A DNA stretch of 64,000 bases from Methanoregula sp. (GCA_023228295.1 JALOBP010000002.1:1-64000); one strand, 5' to 3'; positions 17,148 to 26,647 are shown, numbered from the stretch's first letter. Notes: a model not told the origin generated them from the letters alone. Made by a program: numbers and translations.

Positions 17148-18220
17148 ATGGAAATTTATAATATTTTATTTAACCGTTTATTATCCGAGACTGCCAAACA
17201 ACAGGCATCGGAACTGCACTTGTCGGTCGGCAGTCTGCCGGTAATCCGCAAAGACGGGCGGTTGTTAAAATTGGAAGGGGAAAAAATAATTGAACAGGAA
17301 TTATTAGCGAACGTTACCAACTCTTTCTTAGAAGAAGAGGAACAAAAAATTTTAACGGAAAAAAGGGAACTGACGGTCGTAAAAATTTTAGGCGGGCATT
17401 TCCGCTTCAAAATAAATATTTATTATCAAAAAAATTTATTAGCCGTTTCTTTTCGGCTGATTCCGGAAGCGGTCCGCAATTTAAAATCTATTGATTTGCC
17501 AAGAATCATAGGGAATTTTGCGGAATTGACTTCCGGTTTGGTAGTGATAGCCGGCCCTTACGGCGGCGGCAAGACCACCACTATTGGAGCAATGCTGGAG
17601 ATATCAACCAACGGATGCATAAGCGTATTTTGACTTTGGAAAATCCAATTGAAATGCTTTTAGTCAGTAAAGAAAGCATTATTGAACAGCGGCTGATAGG
17701 CCGCGATGTTCCGTCGCTAATCGGCGGCTTGCGCGCAACTCAACAGGAAGATATTGATATTTTGGCGGTAGCCGACATCAAGGATGATTTTGCCGAGGCC
17801 ATCCCTTTGATTTTGGACATCGCTTCCACTAATTGCCTGGTGTTTTTAGAAATGACGGCGGACACGGCGGTTCGAGTGATAGAAAAAATATTAAATTGTT
17901 ATTCATCAGCAAAAATTGATTCAGCGCGAATGCTCTGCGCGGATGTCTTGGAAGGCGTAGTCATACAGAAACTTTTGCCCAAAAATGGCGGAGGGATGGC
18001 GTTAGCGATGGAGATTTTAGCCGGCACCTCGGCGGTCAAATCAGTTATTCGCGAAGGCAAATTAAAGCAAATAGAAACCATTATTCAGACATCGGGCGGC
18101 GAGGGTATGGTGAGTATGACGCAATCTTTGGTAAATTTAACGCGCGCCGGAACCGTGAGCCGCGAGGACGCGCTTGCGGGAGCGCCGCGCAAAGAGGATT
18201 TTCAGATAATGATAAAATAG
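17148..18220 (+). pseudogene. pilT: Frameshifted, degenerate PilT-like retraction ATPase
   Basis: The PilT/GspE fold is spread over two frames. The first frame (17,148-17,633) carries the N-terminal domain and Walker A GPYGGGKTTT. The second is open from before 17,600 and continues with the Asp-box-like ILTLENPIEM through the C-terminal domain to 18,220. Joining at about 17,600 by a -1 shift gives a continuous protein, and no slippery heptamer is seen, so a one-base deletion or a sequencing error is likely. Independently, Walker B GE and the His-box residues are replaced (LAVADIKDD; LEMTADTA), so even the repaired protein would probably not hydrolyse ATP normally. It may be a non-catalytic PilT paralogue or a decaying gene. 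Confidence 0.8.
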
Positions 18221-18241
18221 TTAAAGAAAGATTGTATATAA

Positions 18242-18324
18242 TGTCATTCCCGCGAAAGCGGGGATCTCAAACTTATTTTAACATTGTTTTTCTACATCTT
18301 AGATTCCCGCTTTCGCGGGAATGA
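18242..18324. repeat. Inverted TGTCATTCCCGCG repeat, copy 3
   Basis: Arms GTCATTCCCGCGAAAGCGG and its complement (one mismatch) enclose an AT-rich loop of about 30 bases, between the pilT-like gene and pilC. Confidence 0.9.
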
Positions 18325-18399
18325 CAAAAAATTTTCTTTTACCCCCTAGTTTGTATATTTTGATTAATAAATTATTACAAAAATAAATTAACCAACAAA

Positions 18400-19599
18400 A
18401 TGCCAATTTTTAAATACAAAGCAAAAACCAGCGAAGGAAACATTAAAAGCGGCATGGTTGAAGCCTCGAATCAGCAATTGGCCATAAGCACGCTGTCCGA
18501 CCAAGGATTAAAAATTATTGAAATTAAACAAGGCCAGCGCTCTCTTTTGCGCTTTAATCCGCTCAATAGAGTAAAGCCGAAAGATGTGGTGATATTTTCG
18601 CGCCAATTTTCCGTAATGATTTCCGCGAGCATTCCGGTTGTGCAGGCGTTAAAAGTTCTGATTGATCAAACGGCCAATCCGTCTTTAAAAACAATAGTCG
18701 CGGAAATAGCTGATGAAGTCAACGGCGGCTCAAAACTGTCTGACACCCTTGGAGCGCGTCCGAAAATATTCAGCGAGTTTTATGTGAACGTGGTACGGGC
18801 GGGAGAAACCAGCGGCAAATTGGATGAAGTGCTTAATTATTTGGCGGATGAAATGGAAAAAGATTACGATATGATGCATAAAATCCGCGGAGCAATGATT
18901 TATCCAGTGTTTGTTTTGGTTGGTTTAGGCGGGGTGGGCGGCGTAATGGTGGTGTGGGTCGTGCCGAAATTAACCGCAGTCATTGCGGAATCGGGCGGAG
19001 AATTGCCTTTAGCCACGAGAATCTTAATGGTGGTTTCGGATATCGCCGCCAATTATTGGTGGGCGGTAATAATCGCGGTCGCCGGTTTTATCACGGCTTT
19101 TAAGTATTACGGGCGCACCAAAACCGGCCGTTTTCAGATTGATTTTTTAAAGATAAAAATGCCGATTTTTGGCAATTTATTCCAAAAAATAGCACTAGTG
19201 CGTTTTACCCGTTCAATGCAGACTTTGATCGCCGGCGGCGTGGCAATAGCAAGCAGTTTAAAAATCGCCGCCGATGTGGTTGGCAACAGCGTTTACAAAG
19301 ATTTAATTTTGCGCACTAAAGATGCGGTTGAGAGCGGCAGTTCCATTTCCAGTGTTTTTGGCGAAAGCAATCATATTCCCAAAATGGTATCACAGATGCT
19401 TTCAGTGGGAGAGAAAACCGGAAAAATAGATGTTATTTTGGAACGGGTGACTGATTTTTATTCGCGGGAAATAAATAACTTGGTCGCTAATTTGGTTACT
19501 TTAATGGAGCCGTTAATTATGGTTTTGATGGGAGTCGGTGTCGGCATTATGGTCGCGGCGATTATTATGCCGATGTATAACATGGCGAATCAGTTTTAG
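18400..19599 (+). CDS. pilC: Type IV pilus inner-membrane platform protein PilC
   Basis: A 399-residue GspF/PilC protein. Two repeats of the cytoplasmic four-helix domain (FSRQFSVMISASIPVVQALK and RFTRSMQTLIAGGVAIASSL) are each followed by membrane helices; three membrane segments are visible (about 168-192, 215-240, 365-392). PilC couples the PilB/PilT motors to pilin insertion and removal. Full length for the family. Confidence 0.96.
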   Translation: MPIFKYKAKTSEGNIKSGMVEASNQQLAISTLSDQGLKIIEIKQGQRSLLRFNPLNRVKPKDVVIFSRQFSVMISASIPVVQALKVLIDQTANPSLKTIVAEIADEVNGGSKLSDTLGARPKIFSEFYVNVVRAGETSGKLDEVLNYLADEMEKDYDMMHKIRGAMIYPVFVLVGLGGVGGVMVVWVVPKLTAVIAESGGELPLATRILMVVSDIAANYWWAVIIAVAGFITAFKYYGRTKTGRFQIDFLKIKMPIFGNLFQKIALVRFTRSMQTLIAGGVAIASSLKIAADVVGNSVYKDLILRTKDAVESGSSISSVFGESNHIPKMVSQMLSVGEKTGKIDVILERVTDFYSREINNLVANLVTLMEPLIMVLMGVGVGIMVAAIIMPMYNMANQF

Positions 19600-19710
19600 T
19601 TATAAAGCCTGCTTGTCGGCAGACAGGTTAAAAGTTATAAAGTTTGAAAGTTAAATTATTTAACCAATCAACTAATTAACCATTTAACAAAAAATACAAG
19701 GAGGTAAATT

Positions 19711-20202
19711 ATGAAAGTTTTTATTAATAATACTGCTAAGGGCTTTACTTTGATAGAATTGTTAGTAGTCGTCAGTATTATCGGCATATTAGCGTCAATG
19801 ACAGTGGTTTCTTTAAACGATGCCCGGGGCAAAGCGCGTGACGCTAGACGCTTAAACGACGTGCGGCAGATGGCTAATGTTTTGGCGATGGCCGCTACCG
19901 AAGGGACAAAGCCGGAAACTTTAATAGGATGCAACGCCGGGAGTGAAGAAAAAAATACCCGCTCCTGCACGGGTCCGGAAACAACGGCTAATATTTTGAA
20001 GCGCTTTAACGACCCCAGCATTTCCGACCCTGACAACAATAATTTTATTTGCCGCGCCGGGTCAGCCGCTCCCTGCCAGTATTCCTTAAGAATTGGCAGT
20101 ACTAATGTGGAAAACGCCAAAATTTACTTTTTTTTGGAAACCAATGTCGCCGGGATGGAAGCCAGATTGCATTACATTGATATTGAAGGCATAGTTTATT
20201 AA
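19711..20202 (+). CDS. Type IV prepilin, probably major-type
   Basis: A 163-residue prepilin: short basic leader ending in KG, cleavage before FTLIELLVVVSIIGILASM, the methylated Phe1 and Glu5 present. The helix continues into a Lys/Arg/Asp-rich stretch (ARGKARDARRLNDVRQM) and a variable domain with Cys pairs. A strong AAGGAGGT precedes the ATG, unlike most pilus genes here, suggesting high expression. It is followed by two similar prepilins. Confidence 0.92.
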   Translation: MKVFINNTAKGFTLIELLVVVSIIGILASMTVVSLNDARGKARDARRLNDVRQMANVLAMAATEGTKPETLIGCNAGSEEKNTRSCTGPETTANILKRFNDPSISDPDNNNFICRAGSAAPCQYSLRIGSTNVENAKIYFFLETNVAGMEARLHYIDIEGIVY

Positions 20203-20346
20203 ATTTAAAATGGCGCTGAACCGGCGAATATGATATAATGTGGATAAGATTTAGAGTTGAGTTTTTTGGAAGGTTAAAATAATTTATAATTAATTAACTT
20301 TGCGGGCGATAGTAAAATTATCCCCGCTTAAGTTAGGAGGTGAAAT

Positions 20347-20832
20347 ATGAGGACCAAAGAAAAGGGTTTTACCCTAATAGAACTTTTGGTTGTCATTGCC
20401 ATTATCGGTTTGTTGTCCACGATGGCGGTTGTTTCTTTAAACAGCGCCCGGGGCAAAGCGCGTGACGCGAAGCGCGTATCTGACGTTAAACAGTTAAGTA
20501 ACGTCATTGAAATGGAGGCGGCAAACACCGCGAGCGGCGCTTACACGAATATTTTGCCGGCTGCTTGCCGGGCGGTAGGGACATTAACAACCGCTTGCGC
20601 CACATTCGGCGGGGTTGATTGGACAACTATTACTGATGCGAGCGGCGGCACGACCCCCTGCGTGGCTGGCGCGGCCGGGGCGGGGAATATATGCGCTTAT
20701 ACCATGCGCATTAATAATGCCATTACCGATGATTACGAAATTTGTTTTTATCTGGAAGAAGGCGCCGGAGGATTGGCAAAAGGCAATAACAAGGTAACCA
20801 AAGGAGGAGTTATTTCAGGCGGATGCGATTAA
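20347..20832 (+). CDS. Type IV prepilin
   Basis: A 161-residue prepilin with leader MRTKEKG, then FTLIELLVVIAIIGLLSTM; the N-terminal about 50 residues are very close to those of the preceding pilin, including RGKARDAKRVSDVKQLS, so the two arose by duplication. The C-terminal domain carries several Cys residues for disulfides. AGGAGGTGA lies just before the ATG. A TATAAT-like box about 110 bases upstream may give it its own promoter. A terminator follows at 20,856. Confidence 0.92.
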   Translation: MRTKEKGFTLIELLVVIAIIGLLSTMAVVSLNSARGKARDAKRVSDVKQLSNVIEMEAANTASGAYTNILPAACRAVGTLTTACATFGGVDWTTITDASGGTTPCVAGAAGAGNICAYTMRINNAITDDYEICFYLEEGAGGLAKGNNKVTKGGVISGGCD

Positions 20833-20855
20833 AATAACAGAAAGTTGAATTATAA

Positions 20856-20891
20856 AATCTCTTTTGTTTTAAAGACAAAGGAGATTTTTTT
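20856..20891 (+). terminator. Intrinsic terminator after the second pilin
   Basis: AATCTCTTTTGT pairs with ACAAAGGAGATT across a short loop, followed by a run of seven T residues. Confidence 0.85.
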
Positions 20892-21026
20892 ATTATTTTA
20901 AATATGATATAATAATGTTATAAAAACACTAGAACATAAGAGCATTAAAACACTAAAGCATTTTTACTTTGTTTTAATGTTTTTATGTTTTAATGTTTTT
21001 ATGCTTTAATGTTTAAATATATCAAT

Positions 21027-21506
21027 ATGAATTACCAGCCAAATCAACAAAAAAAACGAAATTTTCAAGCAGGTTTTACCTTGATTGAATTGTTAGTGGT
21101 GATTTTTATCATCGGCATTTTAATTACTTTGGCGGTTGCTTCTTTGGCCGATTCGCGCGCCAAAGCGCGCGACATCACTCGCGTGTCCGATGTGCGGCAA
21201 ATGCAAAGTGCGCTGGAACTTTATTTTTATAATAAAAACAGCTTTCCAGTAGCGAATAACATTACCTTAGGCAGTGAAAATTACAATGTATTTTGCGATA
21301 CGGAAGCTGGTTTCCAGGGAACGGAAGACGGCTGTTCCGCAATATACTTTAAAAAATTACCCCTCGCGCTGACTCCGCCGGCCGATAACTCCTATATTTA
21401 CAATTCCAGCGACGGCAAAAATTACACTATCGTTTTTACCTTGGAGAAAGAAACGGGAACTTTGAGCGCAGGAGAACATACGGCGACACCGGAAGGAATT
21501 CAATAG
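21027..21506 (+). CDS. Type IV prepilin
   Basis: A prepilin of about 159 residues: leader MNYQPNQQKKRNFQAG, cleavage before FTLIELLVVIFIIGILITL, then SRAKARDITRVSDVRQMQS as in the two previous pilins. The frame is open back to an ATG at 21,009, but that lies in the AAACACTAAAGCATTTTT-type repeat, so the ATG at 21,027 is preferred. The C-terminal domain is short, with one Cys pair. Confidence 0.88.
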   Translation: MNYQPNQQKKRNFQAGFTLIELLVVIFIIGILITLAVASLADSRAKARDITRVSDVRQMQSALELYFYNKNSFPVANNITLGSENYNVFCDTEAGFQGTEDGCSAIYFKKLPLALTPPADNSYIYNSSDGKNYTIVFTLEKETGTLSAGEHTATPEGIQ

Positions 21507-21660
21507 AAATACATAGAAATATGCGGCTCGCAAAGCCTCGCCGCGAAATTAATAGAAATTGGATATTTAGTATAATTTCTACTGTATTTCGCGACCGAAG
21601 GGAGCGTATTTCTACTGTATTTCCATGCATTTCATTTTAAATTTCGAGTAATTTAGTTTT

Positions 21661-22455
21661 ATGCACATATTTCTGATATTCATCTTTGGTTTATGTTTTG
21701 GCAGTTTTTTAAATTGTTTTATTTACCGCTTGCATGAAAAAAAAACGATTTTGGGCCGTTCTTTTTGCCCGAGTTGCCATAAGCAAATCGCCTGGTATGA
21801 CAATATTCCCTTAGTAAGTTTTATTTTATTAAAAGGGAAATGTCGGCACTGCAAGCGTAAAATATCTTGGCAGTATCCAGCGGTGGAGTTAGCAACGGCG
21901 GTTTTGTTTGTTTTGATATATATAAATGCCCAATTTTCAATAACCAATGCCCAATCAATATCCAATATCCAATATCCAATATCCAATATCATATTGTTTG
22001 CGAGAAATTTAATTTTTATTTGCGCTTTAATTATCATTTTCATCTACGACCTGCGCTGGCAATTAATTCTGGACAAGATTACTTTGCCGGCGATGGCTGT
22101 CGCTTTGGGCTTAAACTTGTGTCTGGGGATGGGCTGGCTGAATCTGTTAATAGCGGCGGGAGTGGGCGGCGGATTTTTTTTGGCGCAATATTTGATTTCC
22201 CGCGGGCGCTGGATTGGCGGCGGCGATATTAGTTTAGGAATTTTGATGGGAATAATACTTGGCTGGCCGCAGATTTTAACCGCTTTATTTTTGGCTTATG
22301 TGAGCGGAGCTATTATCGGCGCCGGTCTGCTCGCCGCGCGCAAAAAACAATGGTCATCACAGATTCCTTTCGGTACTTTTTTGAGCGCGGCCACGATAGT
22401 TACATTATTATGGGGGAATAAAATATTGGAATGGTATTTAAATTTAATATTTTAG
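21661..22455 (+). CDS. pilD: Prepilin peptidase/N-methyltransferase
   Basis: A 264-residue A24-family membrane aspartyl protease that cleaves prepilin leaders and methylates the new N-terminus. The zinc-binding loop (CPSCH...CRHCK) lies near residues 36-65. The catalytic Asp residues are in YDLRWQLILDK and GGGDI. About eight membrane helices. After the third helix the sequence FSITNAQSISNIQYPISNI is encoded by a tandem CCAATATCCAATATC repeat (21,924-21,992), a low-complexity in-frame insertion absent from typical family members. Confidence 0.95.
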   Translation: MHIFLIFIFGLCFGSFLNCFIYRLHEKKTILGRSFCPSCHKQIAWYDNIPLVSFILLKGKCRHCKRKISWQYPAVELATAVLFVLIYINAQFSITNAQSISNIQYPISNIILFARNLIFICALIIIFIYDLRWQLILDKITLPAMAVALGLNLCLGMGWLNLLIAAGVGGGFFLAQYLISRGRWIGGGDISLGILMGIILGWPQILTALFLAYVSGAIIGAGLLAARKKQWSSQIPFGTFLSAATIVTLLWGNKILEWYLNLIF

Positions 22456-22575
22456 AGAAATTTTTAATTTTATAATTTTAAAATAAATTCTAATTTTTAA
22501 ATTATTAACACAAAATTATAATATAGAGAAAAAATAGCATCATAAACATTTTTTTAAAAATTAAAAATTAACTTT

Positions 22576-23937
22576 ATGTCTTTTTTTAAAAAACTCGGTT
22601 TTATCTTATCTTTTTGCCTGCTGGCAATCATTGCCGCAAGTTTTATTTTTGTCGCCGACCAAGCCCCAACGAAACAAGTAAACGCTTCTATTGCCGATAA
22701 CGTTTCCGGCTGGGCGTGGAACAGCAATATCGGCTGGGTCAGTTTTAACTGCACTAATAAAGCCTGCCGCAATATTGGGTATCAAGGAAATTTTTGTACA
22801 ACTGATGCCGATTGCGGCGGAGCGGCTTCAAGTTGCATGAGCGATTGCTCTTTGGGCACAAATTATGGTGTGACAATTGATTTAGCAACTGGCAATCTTT
22901 CCGGTTATGCTTACAGTTCAAATTCCGGCTGGGTAAGTTTTCAAGAAACACCGCCGGAAACGACTTTCCGTGCTTCTTGTCAAACGCCGTCCGCTTGCAC
23001 TGGCGCGTGTTCCGCTTGCTATAACAGCAGTAATGGCAAGGTTTTTGGCTGGGCGAAAATAATCAATATGGGAGACAATGGCTGGACAAAATTAAGCGAT
23101 GACACCGATTCCGATTGGGTTAACAAAGGAGTACAGATAAATTCCAGCGGCGCTTTTACCGGTTGGGCGTGGAACGCAAATAGCGACGGCACGGGAATTG
23201 GCTGGATTAGTTTTAATTGCGCCGATGCCAATGCGGGCGGTTGTAGCGGACACGATTATCATGTACAGGCAAATATTATCAGCCAGCCGCAAAATGTAGC
23301 AGTAACGCAAGCCGTAGGTTCAAAATGTTCCGGCTTAAAAGTGCAATGGGATGTGCCGGTAACCGGCGCGGCCGGTTTTAAAATATTTCGCGATGGGACG
23401 CAGATTATCGCCGATTCCGGCACTTGCGATGAATGGCCGTTAACGGGTGGAGTTTGCACTAATTTAGGTTTAACCGCCAATACGACTTATGCGTACAAAG
23501 TAAGAGCTTGCGGCGACGAGGTTTGCGCAATGTATAATGATTCCGCTTCCGTTTCCGGAAAAACTAATGCCGTTTGCGAAGTGACTTTTGGCTCTGCGCC
23601 CGCCACCGGCATTTGCCCAAATCAGATAAATTTATCTTGGTTAGCGGCAGTCGGTAGTCCCACCTCTTATCATATTTATCGTTGTGATATTACCGGACAA
23701 GCGGCCGGTTTCTGTGATAATGAGGCTAATTACGCGCAAGCGGGCGGGAATTGCTGGGACACAACAAGTACTTCCTGTACTGATGAAGTACTCCCGTTAA
23801 CCAGCAAGAGCCATCAGATGTACTATAAAATCGCCGGTTATAACAATACTGTTCCCGAAGAAGGCGAATGGTCGGATAAAATCGGCCCTTATGTCGCTTG
23901 CCCAAAAAAACCTATTTGGGAAGAAGTAAAACCATAA
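22576..23937 (+). CDS. Secreted GWxW-repeat protein with fibronectin-like domains
   Basis: A 453-residue exported protein. Signal peptide at about residues 5-28. Three to four repeats follow, of the type SGWAWNSNIGWVSFNC (near residues 46, 109, 154 and 193), rich in Cys. Two fibronectin III-like domains occupy the C-terminal half (about 235-345 and 345-440). No sorting signal or catalytic motif is seen. Its place among pseudopilin genes suggests a surface adhesin or pilus-associated protein. The many Cys residues would need disulfide formation. Confidence 0.75.
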   Translation: MSFFKKLGFILSFCLLAIIAASFIFVADQAPTKQVNASIADNVSGWAWNSNIGWVSFNCTNKACRNIGYQGNFCTTDADCGGAASSCMSDCSLGTNYGVTIDLATGNLSGYAYSSNSGWVSFQETPPETTFRASCQTPSACTGACSACYNSSNGKVFGWAKIINMGDNGWTKLSDDTDSDWVNKGVQINSSGAFTGWAWNANSDGTGIGWISFNCADANAGGCSGHDYHVQANIISQPQNVAVTQAVGSKCSGLKVQWDVPVTGAAGFKIFRDGTQIIADSGTCDEWPLTGGVCTNLGLTANTTYAYKVRACGDEVCAMYNDSASVSGKTNAVCEVTFGSAPATGICPNQINLSWLAAVGSPTSYHIYRCDITGQAAGFCDNEANYAQAGGNCWDTTSTSCTDEVLPLTSKSHQMYYKIAGYNNTVPEEGEWSDKIGPYVACPKKPIWEEVKP

Positions 23938-23998
23938 AAACATTAAAACACTAGAACACGATAACATGAAAGCATAAAAACATTAAAGCACATAAGAT
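23937..23998. repeat. AAACATTAAAACACTAGAAC-type repeat
   Basis: An AT-rich block of AAACATTAAAACACTAGAAC-type units fills the gap before the four-helix-bundle gene. Similar blocks stand before the third pilin (20,925-21,010) and, in the complementary sense, before the GspH-like gene (24,364-24,392). Confidence 0.6.
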
Positions 23999-24361
23999 AT
24001 GTCGGAAGATTACAAGGATAAATTAAAAAGACTAATGGACGAATATGTTAATTTTGTGTATAAAGCAACGAAAAGTTTTCCCAAAGAAGAGCTGTATGGC
24101 AGTACATCACAATGGCGGCGAGCGACGCTATCCATCATTCTAAATTACATTGAAGGATACGCCAGAAGAAAATCATTAGTACAGTTAAACTTTTTTGAAA
24201 TATCATACGGCTCGCTTAAAGAATCAAAGTATCTTCTTTATTTTTCTAACAAACAAAAATTCTTCAATGACAGCGATTATGCCTATGTTTTGAAATTAGC
24301 TGAAGAAATAGGGGCGATGCTTTGGACGGAAATTAGTGCTTTAGAAAAAAGTTTAAAATAA
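23999..24361 (+). CDS. Four-helix-bundle protein, S23/IVP type
   Basis: A 120-residue helical protein of the family first seen as intervening-sequence proteins in 23S rRNA genes (YKDKLKRLMDEYVNFVYKATKSFPK...RATLSIILNYIEGYAR...FFEISYGSLKESKYLL). Members form four-helix bundles of unclear role. It sits here without an rRNA gene, between pilus-related genes and flanked by dispersed repeats, so it may be a late arrival. Confidence 0.85.
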   Translation: MSEDYKDKLKRLMDEYVNFVYKATKSFPKEELYGSTSQWRRATLSIILNYIEGYARRKSLVQLNFFEISYGSLKESKYLLYFSNKQKFFNDSDYAYVLKLAEEIGAMLWTEISALEKSLK

Positions 24362-24373
24362 TAAATTGTTTTT

Positions 24374-24883
24374 ATGCTTTTATGTTTTAATGATAGAGGT
24401 TTTACTCTTGTTGAATTGATGGTTTCAGTCGCCATCATTGTTTTTGTTGCGACAATTGGCGTGGTGAATTATCGCAATACCGGCAAAAGTTCGGCAATGC
24501 AACTGGAAGCGTACAAAGTAGCGGGTGATTTGCAAAAAGCGCGGAGTATGGCGCTGGGAGCATTAGAATTCAATGGCGCTGTTCCTTACGCTTGGGGAGC
24601 ATATTTTAATATCGCTAGCCCGGGCCAATATTTGCTTTTTGCGGACATAAATAATGATAAAATTTACAATACCGGCGACGGCGTACTGGCTACGATTGCC
24701 TTACAAAATAATATTACTTTAAATATTTCAGGCGTTATTAATATTGCTTTTGTTCCGCCGGACCCCGCAACTTATTTGAACGGCGTTAATAGCGGAACCG
24801 CGAGCATCAATTTAAAAGACGAGACGGGAAAAACCAAAATTATTTTAGTCAACTATTTAGGCTTGATTGATGTGTCAGATTAA
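24374..24883 (+). CDS. GspH/FimT-like minor pseudopilin
   Basis: A 169-residue prepilin-like protein: short leader MLLCFNDRG, then FTLVELMVSVAIIVFVATIG with Glu5. The helix is followed by a GspH-type region (AYKVAGDLQKARSMALG) and a beta-rich C-terminus. The leader codons come from the ATGCTTTTATGTTTTAATG repeat, so the exact start is uncertain. First of four minor pseudopilin genes that would form the pilus tip or prime assembly. Confidence 0.85.
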   Translation: MLLCFNDRGFTLVELMVSVAIIVFVATIGVVNYRNTGKSSAMQLEAYKVAGDLQKARSMALGALEFNGAVPYAWGAYFNIASPGQYLLFADINNDKIYNTGDGVLATIALQNNITLNISGVINIAFVPPDPATYLNGVNSGTASINLKDETGKTKIILVNYLGLIDVSD

Positions 24884-24941
24884 CGCCGTTTTAAGTTTTA
24901 AATTTTAAGTTTTAAGAATTTTATCTTACAACTTAAAACTT

Positions 24942-25457
24942 ATGACTTATGACTTAAAAGAAAAAGGATTCGGCATTCTGGAAGTGGTAATTGCGACCGG
25001 CATTATCATAGTCGGCTTAGTGGCGGTAATTTCTTTTATTATCCAAAGTTATTCCGTTTCACAGGTGAATAGAAATAAGTTTGCCGCCACCATGCTCGCG
25101 CAGGAAGGAATAGAATTAGTACGCAATATGCGCGATAGCAATTGGGTCAGCGGCGCCGTTTGGAATCAAAATATCGCAGGTGACGGCACTTATCGGATAG
25201 AAATTGACGCTTCCGGCAACGTTAATATCGTTAATGTGAGCAGTATTGATGATATTTTATCCAAATTAAAAATAAATAGCGGGTTGTATCAGCATACTTT
25301 GGGCGTTGACACTATTTTTTACCGGATGATTACTGCCAGTAACACCGCTTCTTGCCTCGCGGCCAATTGCCTGCAAATTACCTCAACTGTTAAGTGGAGC
25401 GAGCGGGGATTGGCGCGCAATTACGCGATTACCGTAGAACTTTATAATTGGAAATAA
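24942..25457 (+). CDS. PilV-like minor pseudopilin
   Basis: A 171-residue prepilin-like protein with leader MTYDLKEKG and the segment FGILEVVIATGIIIVGLVAV (Glu5 present). The following AQEGIELVRNMRDSNW motif is typical of PilV-type minor pilins in this bacterial group. It ends one base before the next gene. Confidence 0.85.
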   Translation: MTYDLKEKGFGILEVVIATGIIIVGLVAVISFIIQSYSVSQVNRNKFAATMLAQEGIELVRNMRDSNWVSGAVWNQNIAGDGTYRIEIDASGNVNIVNVSSIDDILSKLKINSGLYQHTLGVDTIFYRMITASNTASCLAANCLQITSTVKWSERGLARNYAITVELYNWK

Positions 25458-25458
25458 C

Positions 25459-26067
25459 ATGGACAAGAAAGCAAAAAAACAAGAAAGCAAAAAAAACAAA
25501 AAGGTAAATGTTTTTTTTGTTTTTTTGTTTTCTGGTTGTTCTGAAAAAGGATTTACACTGCTGGAACTGATAGTCGCTGTCGGAGTTTTTGCAATCATCG
25601 CTTTGAGCGCGACCTCTATTTTTCAAAAAGTGGTGGAGGGGCAAAGGCGGGCGATAGCCGCGCAAAACACGCAGGAGAGCGTGCGCTATGTTTTGGAAAC
25701 GATTTCCAAGGAAATTCGCAATGCCAAAGTAAATGACGACAGCTTGCCTTCCTGTAGCGGCATTGATGCCGGCAAAATTTTTAAATTGGTTTCCGCGAGC
25801 GAATTAAAGTTTAAGAATCAATACGGCAGTTGTGTTATTTATAAAATAGATAGCAGCGCTTTTAAAATTTCCCGCGACAACGGAACGTCTTTTATGCCGA
25901 TAACTCCCGACAATGTTCAAATTTCCAATTTAAATTTTATTTTGAAAAACGGCGGGCAAAACGCAGTCGCGGTTGTTATGAAAATTGAAAATAATACCAC
26001 TGACATCCGCTTTAAACTGCCGCTGGAATTGCAGACGACAATTTCCAGCCGGTATTATACGGAATAA
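25459..26067 (+). CDS. PilW/GspJ-like minor pseudopilin
   Basis: Prepilin-like protein with FTLLELIVAVGVFAIIALSA after a KG cleavage site; the TQESVRYVLETISKEIRNA region is PilW/GspJ-like. From the ATG at 25,459 the leader would be about 31 residues, including poly-Lys and poly-Phe stretches encoded by an A-rich/T-rich inverted repeat. A TTG at 25,525 would give the usual short leader (FSGCSEKG) and may be the real start. Confidence 0.8.
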   Translation: MDKKAKKQESKKNKKVNVFFVFLFSGCSEKGFTLLELIVAVGVFAIIALSATSIFQKVVEGQRRAIAAQNTQESVRYVLETISKEIRNAKVNDDSLPSCSGIDAGKIFKLVSASELKFKNQYGSCVIYKIDSSAFKISRDNGTSFMPITPDNVQISNLNFILKNGGQNAVAVVMKIENNTTDIRFKLPLELQTTISSRYYTE

Positions 26068-26185
26068 AATTGTTAAATTGCTATATTGTTACATTGCCAC
26101 GCGATAATTTAAATTTAGATAACAATTTAGCAATAAAACAATTTAACAATTATTTTAATTTAATTTTTTTGGTTTATAGATAAAT

Positions 26186-26647
26186 ATGTTTAAGGCAAAA
26201 TTTATAAAAAATAACCATGGCAGCGCTTTAATGATTACTATTTTAATATTGGCTAGTATTCTAGTCGTGGTACTCGGAGTAAGCGAGATATTGACGCGCG
26301 GTTTGCAAAATTCTAAAATTTCAGGATTATCCGGTATGGCTTACTTAGCGGCGGAAAGCGGCGCAGAAAAAACACTCTACCTAATGCGTAAAACCGGTTT
26401 TAGCCCAAGTGAAAGTTTGGCCGCATGCAGTAACGAAGGGTATATAAAAATAGATGTTAGTTCGCCGGTTTGCAATAATCCAATAACTGCCGTTTATCAG
26501 CATACCTTGGGCGCAAGCGAAATGAAATACAGTGTTAAATATAAATATGACGAAACCGTTACTCCCAAAAAAGACATTTTTACCGTCGTTGGTTATTATC
26601 AAAATGGCCAGCGCAGCATAAAAATCGGCTATGAAGAGTCGGAATAA
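26186..26647 (+). CDS. PilX-like minor pseudopilin
   Basis: A 153-residue protein: basic leader to NNHG, then SALMITILILASILVVVLGV and the PilX-like AYLAAESGAEKTLYLMR. The position-5 Glu of classical pilins is absent, as in many PilX/GspK-type tip proteins. Last gene of the pseudopilin cluster; an inverted repeat follows before ligA. Confidence 0.8.
   Translation: MFKAKFIKNNHGSALMITILILASILVVVLGVSEILTRGLQNSKISGLSGMAYLAAESGAEKTLYLMRKTGFSPSESLAACSNEGYIKIDVSSPVCNNPITAVYQHTLGASEMKYSVKYKYDETVTPKKDIFTVVGYYQNGQRSIKIGYEESE

Noticed and set aside
17595..17635. Programmed frameshift in the pilT-like gene
   Set aside because: No slippery heptamer or downstream stimulatory structure is visible. A one-base indel is simpler, given the degraded catalytic motifs.
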